DNA of 64,000 bases, taken from Streptomyces sp. NWU339 (GTDB lineage: Bacteria > Actinomycetota > Actinomycetes > Streptomycetales > Streptomycetaceae). The stretch's first letter is position 1; each line of letters opens with the position of its first letter. The position numbers were made by a program, and so were the translations under genes. A model generated the notes under the pieces. The model did not search any database. It was not told the origin of the DNA and saw only the letters and a program-made list of their open reading frames with translations. The stretch is from contig NZ_QFRK01000002.1 of NCBI RefSeq assembly GCF_003143855.1, forward strand, positions 62,001 to 126,000, in the 5' to 3' direction. Shown piece after piece: positions 1 through 8,688 of this stretch.

Positions 1-774
1 CATCGTCGCGTGCGCCAGGTGCAGCGCGCAGCCCGCCTCCCGGGTGAGCGCCACCATCTCCTCGTACGCCTCGAGCGCGCCCGCGCCGTAGGAGCGGTGG
101 TGCGGGCAGTAGTAGCCGCCGTACCGCGCCACCACCCGGCACAGCTCGGTGAGTTCGGCCTCCTTGGCGTACATGCCGGGCGTGTACGTCAGCCCCGACG
201 ACATGCCGACCGCGCCCTGCTCCATCCCCTCCGCGACCAACTGCCGCATCCGGTCCAGCTCCTGGGGCGTCGCCTCCCGGTCCTCCCAGCCGACGGCGAG
301 CGCGCGGACCGTGCCCTGCGGGATCAGGTACGCGGCGTTGACCGCGATGCCCGCGTCGAGCCGGTCCAGGTACTCGCCCACCGACCGCCAGTCGAAGTCG
401 ACGTCGTCCCCGCCGCCGTTCCAGCCGGCGATGGCCGAGCGCACCTCGCCGAGCGTGCGGTCGTCGACCGGCGCGTACGACAGGCCGTCCTGGCCCAGTA
501 CTTCGAGGGTGACGCCCTGCGCCGCCTTGGCGCTGTGGTCGGGGTCGCGCAGCAGCGCCAGATCGCTGTGCGCGTGCATGTCGATGAAGCCGGGGGCCAG
601 GACCAGCCCCTCGGCGTCCAGTTCGCGGCGGGCCTTCGGGCGCTGACAGCCCGCTGCCGCCGCCTCCTTCACGATCGAGACGATCCGGCCGCCGTCGACG
701 ACCACGTCCGCGCGGTAGGCGTGGCCGCCGGAGCCGTCCACGACATCGGCGTCCCGGATGACGAGTTCCTCCAT
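1..774 (-). CDS. N-acyl-D-amino-acid deacylase (D-aminoacylase), 3' end outside window
   Basis: Amidohydrolase-superfamily enzyme expected to hydrolyse N-acyl-D-amino acids to free D-amino acids in the cytoplasm. The 258 visible codons begin [17 protein letters not shown], the usual beta-sandwich start of D-aminoacylases, followed at about residues 62-75 by [16 protein letters not shown], which carries the HxH metal-binding pair. The C-terminal half lies beyond the left edge. The ATG sits 12 nt after the stop of the upstream PLP enzyme gene, so the two are probably one transcript: the deacylase makes free D-amino acids and its partner deaminates them. Family assignment is strong; exact substrate is not visible. 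Confidence 0.9.
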   Translation of the reverse strand, partial: MEELVIRDADVVDGSGGHAYRADVVVDGGRIVSIVKEAAAAGCQRPKARRELDAEGLVLAPGFIDMHAHSDLALLRDPDHSAKAAQGVTLEVLGQDGLSYAPVDDRTLGEVRSAIAGWNGGGDDVDFDWRSVGEYLDRLDAGIAVNAAYLIPQGTVRALAVGWEDREATPQELDRMRQLVAEGMEQGAVGMSSGLTYTPGMYAKEAELTELCRVVARYGGYYCPHHRSYGAGALEAYEEMVALTREAGCALHLAHATM

Positions 775-786
775 GCCGCGGCCCCC

Positions 787-2064
787 CTAGAAGAACGTGC
801 GGATGTAGTCGACCACCGTGCCGTCCGCCTCCGCCACGGGAATGAGTACCCACTTGTCGAACGAGGTGCACGGGTGCGACAGCCCGAGCCCCAGCCAGTC
901 GCCGACCTCCAGGTCGGTCTCCGGGGTGGTGCGCAGCCAGGCGTGCTGGTCGGAGAGGGAGACCACCGAGACGCCGGTCGCCGGACGCTCGGCGCCGTCC
1001 CGGCGGATCACCTGGGCGAACGGCAGGTCGAGGTCGTAGGCCGCGTCCCGCTTGCCGGCGTTGGCGAAGGCCTGTTCGGCGGACGGGCGGGACACGATCT
1101 GCGTCCACAGCCGGAACGCGGGTTCCAGCGCGCCCTCCTCCGGTACCCGGTTGAACGGCGTCACCGCGCTGTAGTGCCCGTCGTCGTGCGAGACGTACGC
1201 ACCCGAGCGCAGCAACTTCAGTACGGGGGAGGAGAGTTCGGGGATCTCGGCGAAGACGTCGGCCACCGCGTCGAACCAGGCGCTGCCGCCCGCGCTCACC
1301 ACGATCTCGTTCAGGCCCGCGAACCGGCCCGCCTTGTCGAAGTCCACCGCCAGGGACACCAGCCGCCGCAGCCACGCCCGCACCCGCTCCGGGTCGGCGT
1401 CCGGCACCTCGCCCTCGTACCCGGCGACCCCGACCAGCCGCAGACCGCGCGCGCCCGCCACCGCGTCGGCGACGGCGGCGCACTCCGCCTCCGTGCGCAC
1501 CCCGGTCCGGGCGCCCTCGCCGGCGGCCAGCTCGATCACCACGTCCACCGGGCGGGCGGACCCGGCCAGCGCGGTGTCCATCAGCTCGACGCCGCGCACG
1601 GAGTCGACGTAGCAGACGAAGCGGAAGTCCGGGTCGGCGTCCAGCTCGCCGGAGACCCAGTGCAGGGCCGCCGTGTCCACCACCTCGTTGGCCAGGAAGA
1701 TCCGCTGGACACCGAACACCCGCGCCACCCGCGCCTGGTGCGGCACCGCGAGCGTGATGCCCCAGGCGCCGTGCTCGATCTGGCGCCGGAAGAGCTGCGG
1801 GGCCATGGAGGTCTTGCCATGCGGGGCGAAGGCGAGGCCGTGCCGGGCCGCGTACGTCTCCATCAGCTTCAGGTTGTGCTCCAGGCGCTCGGCGGACAGC
1901 GCGAGCACCGGGGTGGTGAAACCGCCGGTGAACAGGTTGCGGTGCTGGGCGGCCAGCTCGCCGACGGTCAGCCCGGCGGCGTCCGGCGGGAGGCCCTTGA
2001 AACGGTGGTCGACGCGTTCCTCGGTGAGGTGCTGGTAGCTGTCGGAGCCGGGGTCGAGGACCAT
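787..2064 (-). CDS. PLP-dependent D-amino-acid deaminase/dehydratase (alanine-racemase-fold, DSD1-like)
   Basis: 425-residue fold-type III PLP enzyme of the D-serine dehydratase / D-threonine aldolase group. The PLP lysine is in APHGKTS (about K84). The C-terminal segment LGLSHPCTSFDKW holds the His-x-Cys pair that binds zinc in eukaryotic D-serine dehydratases. It should convert D-amino acids to an enamine/imine and then a keto acid plus ammonia; the divergent ridA fits that chemistry. The ATG at 2064 is preceded by GGGAGG at good spacing. An upstream in-frame ATG at 2109 would place translation inside the palindromic operator and is less likely. First gene of the leftward pair with D-aminoacylase. 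Confidence 0.88.
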   Translation of the reverse strand: MVLDPGSDSYQHLTEERVDHRFKGLPPDAAGLTVGELAAQHRNLFTGGFTTPVLALSAERLEHNLKLMETYAARHGLAFAPHGKTSMAPQLFRRQIEHGAWGITLAVPHQARVARVFGVQRIFLANEVVDTAALHWVSGELDADPDFRFVCYVDSVRGVELMDTALAGSARPVDVVIELAAGEGARTGVRTEAECAAVADAVAGARGLRLVGVAGYEGEVPDADPERVRAWLRRLVSLAVDFDKAGRFAGLNEIVVSAGGSAWFDAVADVFAEIPELSSPVLKLLRSGAYVSHDDGHYSAVTPFNRVPEEGALEPAFRLWTQIVSRPSAEQAFANAGKRDAAYDLDLPFAQVIRRDGAERPATGVSVVSLSDQHAWLRTTPETDLEVGDWLGLGLSHPCTSFDKWVLIPVAEADGTVVDYIRTFF

Positions 2065-2084
2065 CAGAGCCTCCCTGATCTGGT

Positions 2085-2105
2085 GTGTTGCACTCTCTGC
2101 AACAC
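2085..2105. promoter_or_regulatory. Perfect inverted repeat, candidate IclR operator
   Basis: Arms GTGTTGCA and TGCAACAC (8 bp each, perfect) around the 5-nt spacer CTCTC. It lies just upstream of the deaminase start, in the gap between the leftward deaminase/deacylase genes and the rightward kinase/iclR/ridA genes. IclR proteins bind such short palindromes, and the only regulator encoded here is IclR-type, so it is the natural candidate ligand. Binding is inferred. Confidence 0.6.
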
Positions 2106-2285
2106 CCATTGCGTACGTCGCTTACGGCTGTCTAACATCTCGGCCACGCGGGGTCAACGGAAACGCGTCCCCGCCACCACCGCAACCGCCCACGCGACCG
2201 CCGCGGACGGCACCGCGGGCGACACCGTGGACGCCCGCCACCGCCCCCGCCGCCCGACCCCGCCACGCCGAGGAGCCCCGCCATC

Positions 2286-3392
2286 GTGACCGCCACCGGA
2301 CCCCGCACCGCCCCCGACGTCGTGGAGGTCGTCGACGTCGTCGCGCTGGGCGAGTCCATGGTGACGTTCCTGCCCTCCCGGCCGGGCCCCCTGGCCGACG
2401 TGCCCTCCTTCGAACGGGCCATCGGCGGCGCGGAGTCCAACACCGCGTGCGTGCTCGCGGCGGCCGGGCACCCGGCGCGCTGGATCAGCGCGGTCGGCCA
2501 GGACGGCTTCGGCGACCACCTCGTCCGGACCATCGGGGAGTACGGCGTCGACGTGTCGTACGTCCGGCGCGACCCGCACCGCCCCACCGGCGTCTACTTC
2601 CGCACCGCCGGCGACCGCGCCACCGACGCCCACGAGGTCGCCTACTACCGCGCCGGCTCCGCCGCCTCCGCGATGACCCCCCGCACCGTCGACCTGGCCG
2701 CCGCCCGCGCCGCCCGCGTCCTGCACCTGTCCGGCATCACCGCCGCGCTCTCCGCCGGCTGCCTGGACCTCCTGCGGGAGCTGACCGCCCGCCGCCCCGG
2801 CCGCCCGCTCGTCTCCTTCGACGTCAACCACCGGCCGGGACTGTGGCGCGACAGCGCCGCCCACGGCCCCGAGGTACTGCTGGAACTGGCCCGCGGCGCC
2901 GACATCGTCTTCGTGGGCGAGGACGAGGCACGCGAGGCCTGGGGCCTGCGGGACGCCGCCGCCGTACGGGAGGCACTGCCGGAACCGGAGACCCTGGTCG
3001 TCAAGCAGGGCGGCCGCGGCGCGACGGCCTACGGCCCGGACGGGACCGACGCCGGCGCCGCGGTCTTCGCCCCGTCCCTCGATGTGGACGTCGTGGCCGC
3101 CGTCGGCGCGGGCGACGCCTTCGCCGCCGGGTTCCTCTCCGCCACCCTGCGCGCCCTGCCCGTACGGGACCGGCTCCGGCACGGCCACCTCGCGGCCGCC
3201 GCCGCCCTCACCACCTCCGGCGACCTCGCCGCACCCCCCGCCCGCGACCTGGCCGACCGGCTGGCCGCCCTGGACGACCCGGCGTGGGGGAGACTGCGTC
3301 TCGGCCCCGGTTGGACCGAGACCGACCCCGCGGGCGCGCACCCGGACGCGGGCCACGCGGACCGGGCCGAGGAGGAGGGACGTACCCCATGA
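2286..3392 (+). CDS. PfkB-family sugar kinase (2-keto-3-deoxygluconate kinase-like)
   Basis: 368-residue ribokinase/PfkB carbohydrate kinase. The N-terminal VVALGESMVTF, the GGAESNTA sugar-binding segment and the C-terminal AAVGAGDAFAAGF with the catalytic Asp are all present. GTG start after GAGGAG. Its stop overlaps the next start (ATGA) so translation is probably coupled to the IclR gene. By family it could phosphorylate 2-keto-3-deoxygluconate or a related keto sugar acid; its place among D-amino-acid genes leaves the true substrate open. A very Ala/Arg/Pro-rich tail follows the kinase domain. Confidence 0.87.
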   Translation: MTATGPRTAPDVVEVVDVVALGESMVTFLPSRPGPLADVPSFERAIGGAESNTACVLAAAGHPARWISAVGQDGFGDHLVRTIGEYGVDVSYVRRDPHRPTGVYFRTAGDRATDAHEVAYYRAGSAASAMTPRTVDLAAARAARVLHLSGITAALSAGCLDLLRELTARRPGRPLVSFDVNHRPGLWRDSAAHGPEVLLELARGADIVFVGEDEAREAWGLRDAAAVREALPEPETLVVKQGGRGATAYGPDGTDAGAAVFAPSLDVDVVAAVGAGDAFAAGFLSATLRALPVRDRLRHGHLAAAAALTTSGDLAAPPARDLADRLAALDDPAWGRLRLGPGWTETDPAGAHPDAGHADRAEEEGRTP

Positions 3393-4162
3393 GCCAGACC
3401 GTCGACCGTGCGCTGAGCATCCTGCCGCTGCTCGCCGAGGGCCCCGCCGACCTCGGGCAGGTCGCCGACCGCCTGGGCGTGCACAAGTCCACGGCGCTGC
3501 GGCTGCTGCGCACCCTGCACGAGCACGGACTCGTCTACCGCCAGTCCGACCAGCGCTACCGGCTCGGCGCCCGCCTCTTCGCCCTCGCCCAGGAGGCGAT
3601 GGAGAACCTCGACGTCCGGGAGATCGCCCACCCCCACCTCGCCCGCCTCAACGAGCGGTGCGGCCACACCGTGCACCTCGCCGTGTACGAGGAGAACGAG
3701 GTCCTCTACATCGACAAGGTGGAGAGCCGCTACCCGGTGCGCATGTACTCGCGGATCGGCAAGCCCGTCGCGATCACCGTCGCCGCCGTGGCCAAGCTGC
3801 TCCTCGCCGACCTGCCCGAGCCCGAGCGCCGCGCCCTCGCGGAGCAGCTCGACTACCCCATGTACACGTCCCGTTCGACACCCAACCCGACCGCGTTCCT
3901 GCGGGAGTTGGAGAAGGTGCGCGAACAGGGCTGGGCCACCGACCTCGGCGGCCACGAGGAGTCCATCAACTGCGTCGCCGCGCCGATCCGCGGCGCCGAC
4001 GGCCGGGTGATCGCCGCGATGTCGGTCTCCGCGCCGAACGTCGTCGTCACCGCCGACGAACTCCTCACCCTGCTCCCGCTGGTCCGCCGCACCGCGGACG
4101 CGATCAGCGGCGAGTACTCCGGCAGGACGCCCGTGCATCGATCCGACAGGGAAACCCTATGA
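3389..4162 (+). CDS. IclR-family transcriptional regulator
   Basis: 257 residues. An N-terminal winged helix-turn-helix (about 1-65, with RLGVHKSTALRLLRTL as recognition region) is followed by the IclR effector domain with AITVAAVAKLLLAD, GGHEESINCVAAPI and ISAMSV-like blocks. The start overlaps the kinase stop by ATGA and the stop overlaps the ridA start by ATGA, so three genes are translationally linked. It probably controls both arms of the D-amino-acid island through the palindrome between them, with a pathway acid or D-amino-acid derivative as ligand. Ligand and sign of regulation cannot be read from sequence. Confidence 0.9.
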   Translation: MSQTVDRALSILPLLAEGPADLGQVADRLGVHKSTALRLLRTLHEHGLVYRQSDQRYRLGARLFALAQEAMENLDVREIAHPHLARLNERCGHTVHLAVYEENEVLYIDKVESRYPVRMYSRIGKPVAITVAAVAKLLLADLPEPERRALAEQLDYPMYTSRSTPNPTAFLRELEKVREQGWATDLGGHEESINCVAAPIRGADGRVIAAMSVSAPNVVVTADELLTLLPLVRRTADAISGEYSGRTPVHRSDRETL

Positions 4163-4569
4163 CCGACAAGATCGCGCTCACCCCGAAGACCCACACCACC
4201 CCGCCCGCGAAGTTCTCCCACGGCGTGCGGAAGGGCAACATCCTCCAGGTCGCCGGCCAGGTCGGGTTCCTCCCCGCCGAGGAGGGCAAGGCGCCCACGC
4301 CCGCCGGTCCCGCCCTGCGCGAGCAGACCCTCCAGACCCTCGCCAACGTCAAGGCGATCCTCGAAGAGGGCGGCGCGACCTGGGACGACGTGATGATGAT
4401 CCGCGTCTACCTCACCGACGTGGACCACTTCGCCGAGATGAACCAGATCTACAACACCTACTTCGAGGAGCAGGGCCTCACCCAGCCGCCCGCCGCGCGC
4501 ACGACCGTCTACGTCGGCCTGCCCGCGGGGCTCCTCATCGAGATCGACGCACTGGCCGTACTGGGCTGA
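4159..4569 (+). CDS. ridA: RidA-family enamine/imine deaminase
   Basis: 136-residue YjgF/YER057c/UK114 protein. It has the conserved QVAGQVGF, TLANVKAILEEGG, VRVYLTD-type and C-terminal PPARTTVYVGLPAGLLIEIDALA blocks including the substrate-binding Arg. RidA proteins hydrolyse reactive enamines/imines such as 2-aminoacrylate released by PLP dehydratases. Its neighbour, a D-serine dehydratase-like enzyme, is exactly such a source. ATGA overlap with iclR. Confidence 0.9.
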   Translation: MTDKIALTPKTHTTPPAKFSHGVRKGNILQVAGQVGFLPAEEGKAPTPAGPALREQTLQTLANVKAILEEGGATWDDVMMIRVYLTDVDHFAEMNQIYNTYFEEQGLTQPPAARTTVYVGLPAGLLIEIDALAVLG

Positions 4570-4708
4570 CGCGCGCTCCCTTCCTCTTCGTTTTTCCGTA
4601 CCCCCCTCACACCTCGTGTGCCACGGCACGGCGTCCACCACCCCCGGGACGCCGTGCCGCGGTCCCCCATGCCCAAAAGCTTCGTGTGCTCCAGCAGAGG
4701 ACCCCCGA

Positions 4709-6244
4709 ATGTCCCAACTGTCTCGACCATCCTTTTCGCTCGCCGCTGACGCCGCGGCCGAGGCACCCCCGCACACCGAAGGGCTGCTCCTGCTGATCGA
4801 CGGCACCGCCGGTCTGCTGACCGTCGCCGCCATCGGCATCGCACTGCTCCTCTTCCTGATCATCAAGGCGCGGGTGCAGCCCTTCGTCGCGCTGCTCGGC
4901 GTCTCCATAGCCGTCGGCCTGATGGCCGGCCTGTCGGTCACCGAACTCTTCGGCACGGTCCAGCGCTCGGACGCGGTGTCCACCATCGAGTCCGGGATGG
5001 GCGGCATTCTCGGCCATGTCGCGATCATCATCGGCCTCGGCACCATGCTCGGCGCGATCCTCGAGGTCAGCGGCGGCGCCGAGGTGCTGGCCTCGAGGCT
5101 GCTCGGCGTGTTCGGCGAGAAGCGGGCCCCGCTCGCCATGGGCCTGACCGGTCTGATCTTCGGTGTCCCGGTCTTCTTCGACGTCGGCATCTTCGTCCTC
5201 GCGCCGATCGTGTACGCCGCCGCCAAGCGCTCCGGCAAGTCGATCCTGCTCTACTGCCTGCCGCTGCTCGCGGGCCTGTCCGTCACCCACGCCTTCCTGC
5301 CCCCGCACCCCGGCCCGGTGGCCGCCGCCGGACTGCTCGGCGTCGACCTCGGCTGGGTCATCCTCATGGGCGTCGTCACCGGCATCCCGGCCGTCGTCGC
5401 CGCCTGGGTCTACTCCGCCTGGATCGGCAAGCGGATCTTCGTCGCCGTACCGCAGGACATGGTCGAGGCCGCCGAGGAGTCCAAGCAGGCCGTCCTCGAC
5501 GAGCAGCGCGCTGGGGGCGCCCCCTGCTCGAGCGAAGCCGAGAGCTTGGGGGAAGGAGTCGAGCCGCGCGAGACGCCGGTGCCGCTCGGCACGGTCCTCG
5601 GCATCATCGGCACGCCGCTCCTGCTGATCCTCGCCGCGACCTTCTCCTCGATCGCCCTGGAGGAGTCGACGCTGCGCTCGGTCGTCGAGTTCTTCGGCCA
5701 CCCGTTCGTCGCGCTCACCATCGCCCTGTTCATGGCGTACTACCTGCTCGGCATCCGGCGCGGCTGGTCCCGCAAGTCCCTGGAGACCGTCTCGACGTCC
5801 TCGCTGAAGCCGGTCGGCAACATCCTGCTGGTCGTCGGCGCCGGCGGTGTCTTCGGCGCGGTCCTCAAGGGGAGCGGGGTCGCCCAGGCGCTGTCCGACA
5901 CGTTCAACGACGTCGGGCTGCCGGTGATCGTCCTGTCGTACCTGATCTCCGTGGTGCTCCGGGTCGCGCAGGGCTCGGCGACGGTGGCGATCGTCACGAC
6001 GGCGGGCATCGTGGCCCCGCTGCTGTCCGAGGGGGACTACTCCCAGGCGTTCGTGGCCCTCGTCATCATGGCCATCTCGGCGGGCTCCATCTTCGCCTCG
6101 CACGTCAACGACGGCGGGTTCTGGATGGTCGCCAAGTACTTCGGCATCAGCGAGCGGGACACACTGAAGACGTGGACGGTGCTGGAGAGCGTCCTGTCGG
6201 TGGCCGGCTTCGTGGTCGCGGCGGCGCTCAGCCTGGCCGTCTGA
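4709..6244 (+). CDS. GntP-family permease (gluconate / D-serine DsdX-like)
   Basis: 511-residue polytopic membrane protein, about 12-14 hydrophobic segments, with GntP-family blocks (GFGTMLGAILEVSGGAEVLA-like region, FFDVGIFVLAPI, HPGPVAAAG, GSATVAIVTTAG). The family carries gluconate, and in E. coli DsdX carries D-serine. With D-aminoacylase, D-serine dehydratase-like enzyme and RidA alongside, D-amino-acid uptake is as plausible as gluconate. ATG with AGAGGA upstream is preferred over an in-frame ATG 93 nt earlier. The cytosolic loop near residues 268-285 is encoded by an inserted genomic repeat (see separate entry). Confidence 0.88.
   Translation: MSQLSRPSFSLAADAAAEAPPHTEGLLLLIDGTAGLLTVAAIGIALLLFLIIKARVQPFVALLGVSIAVGLMAGLSVTELFGTVQRSDAVSTIESGMGGILGHVAIIIGLGTMLGAILEVSGGAEVLASRLLGVFGEKRAPLAMGLTGLIFGVPVFFDVGIFVLAPIVYAAAKRSGKSILLYCLPLLAGLSVTHAFLPPHPGPVAAAGLLGVDLGWVILMGVVTGIPAVVAAWVYSAWIGKRIFVAVPQDMVEAAEESKQAVLDEQRAGGAPCSSEAESLGEGVEPRETPVPLGTVLGIIGTPLLLILAATFSSIALEESTLRSVVEFFGHPFVALTIALFMAYYLLGIRRGWSRKSLETVSTSSLKPVGNILLVVGAGGVFGAVLKGSGVAQALSDTFNDVGLPVIVLSYLISVVLRVAQGSATVAIVTTAGIVAPLLSEGDYSQAFVALVIMAISAGSIFASHVNDGGFWMVAKYFGISERDTLKTWTVLESVLSVAGFVVAAALSLAV
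5511..5560. repeat. Streptomyces-type GC-rich palindromic repeat inserted in-frame in gntP-family gene
   Basis: The stretch GGGGGCGCCCCCTGCTCGAG, then CGAAGCCGAGAGCTTGGGGG, has the look of the small palindromic repeat commonly scattered between Streptomyces genes: flanking C5/G5 blocks and an inner GCTCGAG...CTCTCGGC arm pair. Here it is inside a coding region, keeps the reading frame, and adds a hydrophilic GAPCSSEAESLGEG-like loop. I recognise the repeat from memory; copy number elsewhere was not tested. Confidence 0.6.
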
Positions 6245-6385
6245 CCCGGCCCGCCGAATCCGGCCCGCGCGTCCTGTCGGATCATCGTCCGATTGGTGCG
6301 AACGGTGGGTCCCATGTAGGCGTCTGATAACGAAAACAGGGGCTGGCTGTGTCCCGCACAGGATCGTCGACCATACTCCTCCGGT

Positions 6386-7108
6386 GTGGAGCAGCGCATA
6401 GGTTCGAGCAGCCAGCCCCTGGAAGGCGCCGGATTCGACCCGGCCTTCATCCCCGGGCTCACCGCCCCCGCGTCCGGCCGCAAGGCGGACGTGAAGGACG
6501 AGGTGGAGCCGGAGGACTCGAAGGCGGCGTCGGAGCAGGCGGACGCGGATACGGCGGCGGAGTCCGAGGAGAGGACCTCACCGGAGAAGCCCGAGGCCGC
6601 CGGCGCCTCGGACGCCTCCGGCGAGTCCGACGCCTCCGAGGAGGAGGAGCCCGTCCCCGACGGCCCGGTCTTCGAGGCGTCCGACCGCCGCGCCAGGATC
6701 GTCGCCGACCACGGTGGCGTATGGCTCCACCTGGACGACCAGGAGTGCCATTTCCGCTGGGACGAGATCGGCGCGGTGGAGACGGAGACCGCCCGTTTCG
6801 GCAAGCGCTACACGGTCACCGTCCACACCACGGACAGGCGCTGGTACCCGCTGGAGATCGAGGCCGCGTCCCGAAGCCGCTTCGCCGAGTGGGACACGGA
6901 GCTGGACGCGGTCCTGGACGCCTACTTCGACGACGAGGCACCGGAGCCCGAGGCGCCCGAGCCCGAGGCGTCCGACACGGACTCGCCCGACGCGGACACG
7001 CCCGACACGGAAGCCGACGCGGACGCGGAAGCCGACGCGGACGCCGGGAAGTCCGAGCCGGACGCCGACGCGAAGGCCGACGTGAAGGCGAAGGAGGACA
7101 AGTCCTAG
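6386..7108 (+). CDS. Acidic low-complexity protein with central conserved domain, unknown function
   Basis: 240 residues, GTG start, no signal peptide or membrane segment. The N-terminal ~95 residues and the last ~65 are Glu/Asp/Ala/Pro-rich and look disordered; the tail repeats EPEAPEPEA and DADAEADADA. A compact central part (about 96-190) with WLHLDDQECHFRWDEIGAVE and YTVTVHTTDRRWYPLEIEAA looks like a folded beta-rich domain. The acidic repeats are GC-typical codons (GAC/GAG/GCG), not a sign of transfer. The product is not a family I can name. Confidence 0.75.
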   Translation: MEQRIGSSSQPLEGAGFDPAFIPGLTAPASGRKADVKDEVEPEDSKAASEQADADTAAESEERTSPEKPEAAGASDASGESDASEEEEPVPDGPVFEASDRRARIVADHGGVWLHLDDQECHFRWDEIGAVETETARFGKRYTVTVHTTDRRWYPLEIEAASRSRFAEWDTELDAVLDAYFDDEAPEPEAPEPEASDTDSPDADTPDTEADADAEADADAGKSEPDADAKADVKAKEDKS

Positions 7109-7144
7109 CACCGCGACGACTCCTCGCGCCGGGCGGCGGCGCCG

Positions 7145-8482
7145 CTAACGGCAGTACTGTGCCTCCTTGCCGATGGAGCGGTACATGCAGTCCGCGTTCT
7201 CCAGGAGTTGCAGGACGGCGTCCCGGTTCCGGGACGTCTCCCGCTCGATGACCTCGTCGGGCGGGTAGAAGCCGCCGCCCGACGAGGACCTCGGATACAT
7301 CTCGAAGGTGTAGCCGAAGATCTTGTGCGTGCCCCACAGGTAGTCGTCGATCGACCCGTCCGTGATGTACAGATCGCTGGACTGCTGCGGCGTGTAGCCG
7401 TTGCTCGCGGCCATCTTCTGACCGACCGTCCGGAAGGCGGCCTGGTCGTCGGCCGTCATCCCGGTCGTGGTGTCGGAGTAGGTGTAGCCGAACGGCCACA
7501 GCACCAGCTCGCTGTACGTGTGGAAGTCGACGCCTGCCTTGATCTGCTGCACCCCGCCCACGACCCGGCTGCGCACGAAGTCGGCGACGACCTTCACCTC
7601 GGGCGCGGACTCGGGAGCCGAACCCCGGTAGGTCTCGGAGGACGTGGAGCCGGAGGAGCCGCCGCAGCAGCCCCAGCGGTAGTTCCAGTTGCGGTTCAGG
7701 TCGGTGCCGACGTACGACGAACCGGAGTTGGGCTGCCGGTTCTTGCGCCAGGAGCGGTAGGAGCCGGTGGCGATGTCGTACTCGCCGCCGTCCGGGTTGA
7801 GGTCCGGGATGATCCAGATCTCCCGGCCGTTGACCATGTTGGTGATCCGCGAGTCGCTGCCGTATCCCGCGCCGAGTTCGCGCAGCAGGTACAGCGCCAT
7901 CTCGACGGTCAGGTGCTCACGCGCGTGCTGGTGGTGGGTGAACAGGACCTCGGGCTCGTTCTCGTCCACCGTCACGTTGTCGCTGATCTTGATGGCGACG
8001 ATGTCCCGGCCCTGGTAGGAGCGGCCGATCACCCGCTTGCTCATGATGTTCGGGTACGCCGACAGCCGCTGGTCGATCTCCGCGTTCATCTCGGCGTAGT
8101 TGTGGTAGCGGGAGTCGGCCGAGGGGAAGTCGAACAGCCGCAGACCGTCGGCGGCGGTCGAGCGGTCGGGAGCGGCGCCCAACGGCGTGACCTCGTAACC
8201 CTGCCGGCGCAGGGTGCGGATCTGGTCAGCGCGGCCGGAGACGACCACCGTCTCCTCGTCGGCCTCGTCCACGGTGACCCCGGCCCGCTGGATCTCCGTA
8301 CGGGTCACGGGAGTCGTGCGCTGATGGATCTCGTACTGGCGGATGTCGTCGGCCGAGGCCGCCGCCGGCTCCGCGCTGTCGGCGTCGGCCTGAGTGGCCG
8401 TCATCGACACGGGCGCGGCGAGGGCGAGGGCGAGGAGTGCGGCGAGCACGGCGGAGCGTCTGCCGCGTGTGCGAAGTCGCAT
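7145..8482 (-). CDS. Secreted M14-family zinc carboxypeptidase
   Basis: 445 residues with a signal peptide ([24 protein letters not shown]). A propeptide-like region precedes the M14 domain from about residue 110. Zinc ligands are in HHQHAREH (HxxE) and VDFHTYSE; the substrate Arg motif is [10 protein letters not shown]; the catalytic Glu is in GYTFEMYP. Two Cys (RWGCCGG) and two near the C-terminus may form disulfides. It should trim C-terminal residues of peptides outside the cell. ATG chosen because AAGGAG precedes it at good spacing and the signal peptide starts there; an ATG 26 codons upstream adds a Arg/His-rich stretch unlike a secretion signal. Confidence 0.93.
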   Translation of the reverse strand: MRLRTRGRRSAVLAALLALALAAPVSMTATQADADSAEPAAASADDIRQYEIHQRTTPVTRTEIQRAGVTVDEADEETVVVSGRADQIRTLRRQGYEVTPLGAAPDRSTAADGLRLFDFPSADSRYHNYAEMNAEIDQRLSAYPNIMSKRVIGRSYQGRDIVAIKISDNVTVDENEPEVLFTHHQHAREHLTVEMALYLLRELGAGYGSDSRITNMVNGREIWIIPDLNPDGGEYDIATGSYRSWRKNRQPNSGSSYVGTDLNRNWNYRWGCCGGSSGSTSSETYRGSAPESAPEVKVVADFVRSRVVGGVQQIKAGVDFHTYSELVLWPFGYTYSDTTTGMTADDQAAFRTVGQKMAASNGYTPQQSSDLYITDGSIDDYLWGTHKIFGYTFEMYPRSSSGGGFYPPDEVIERETSRNRDAVLQLLENADCMYRSIGKEAQYCR

Positions 8483-8588
8483 GAAGTCTCCTTGTGGGAG
8501 GTGGGGTTGTCCATGGCGACGTGCCTGGTGCGGTGTACGGTGCCGCAATCTTGCGCGCATGACATGATCAGGTCAATACCGTCATGTC

Positions 8589-8604
8589 GGTCGATCATTC
8601 GACC
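8589..8604. promoter_or_regulatory. Palindrome GGTCGATCATTCGACC in divergent intergenic region
   Basis: Six-base perfect arms GGTCGA/TCGACC with a 4-nt centre. A second looser pair, GACATG and CATGTC, lies just to its left at 8561-8566 and 8583-8588. It sits between the leftward carboxypeptidase and rightward Nramp-like genes, where both promoters must be, so it is a candidate operator. The binding protein is unknown. Confidence 0.4.
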
Positions 8605-8688
8605 ATTCGGCCACCCGACCAGGTGCATCCGGTGAAGATCCCCGCACGCCCCCTTGTCCGACCGGCCTCCATCGGCTTTCTTGCCCTC

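Noticed and set aside
10..2289. A 759-codon open frame on the plus strand
   Set aside because: It is antisense to D-aminoacylase and the PLP deaminase, both of which have clear motifs, starts and third-position GC bias. The plus frame is a GC-driven shadow.
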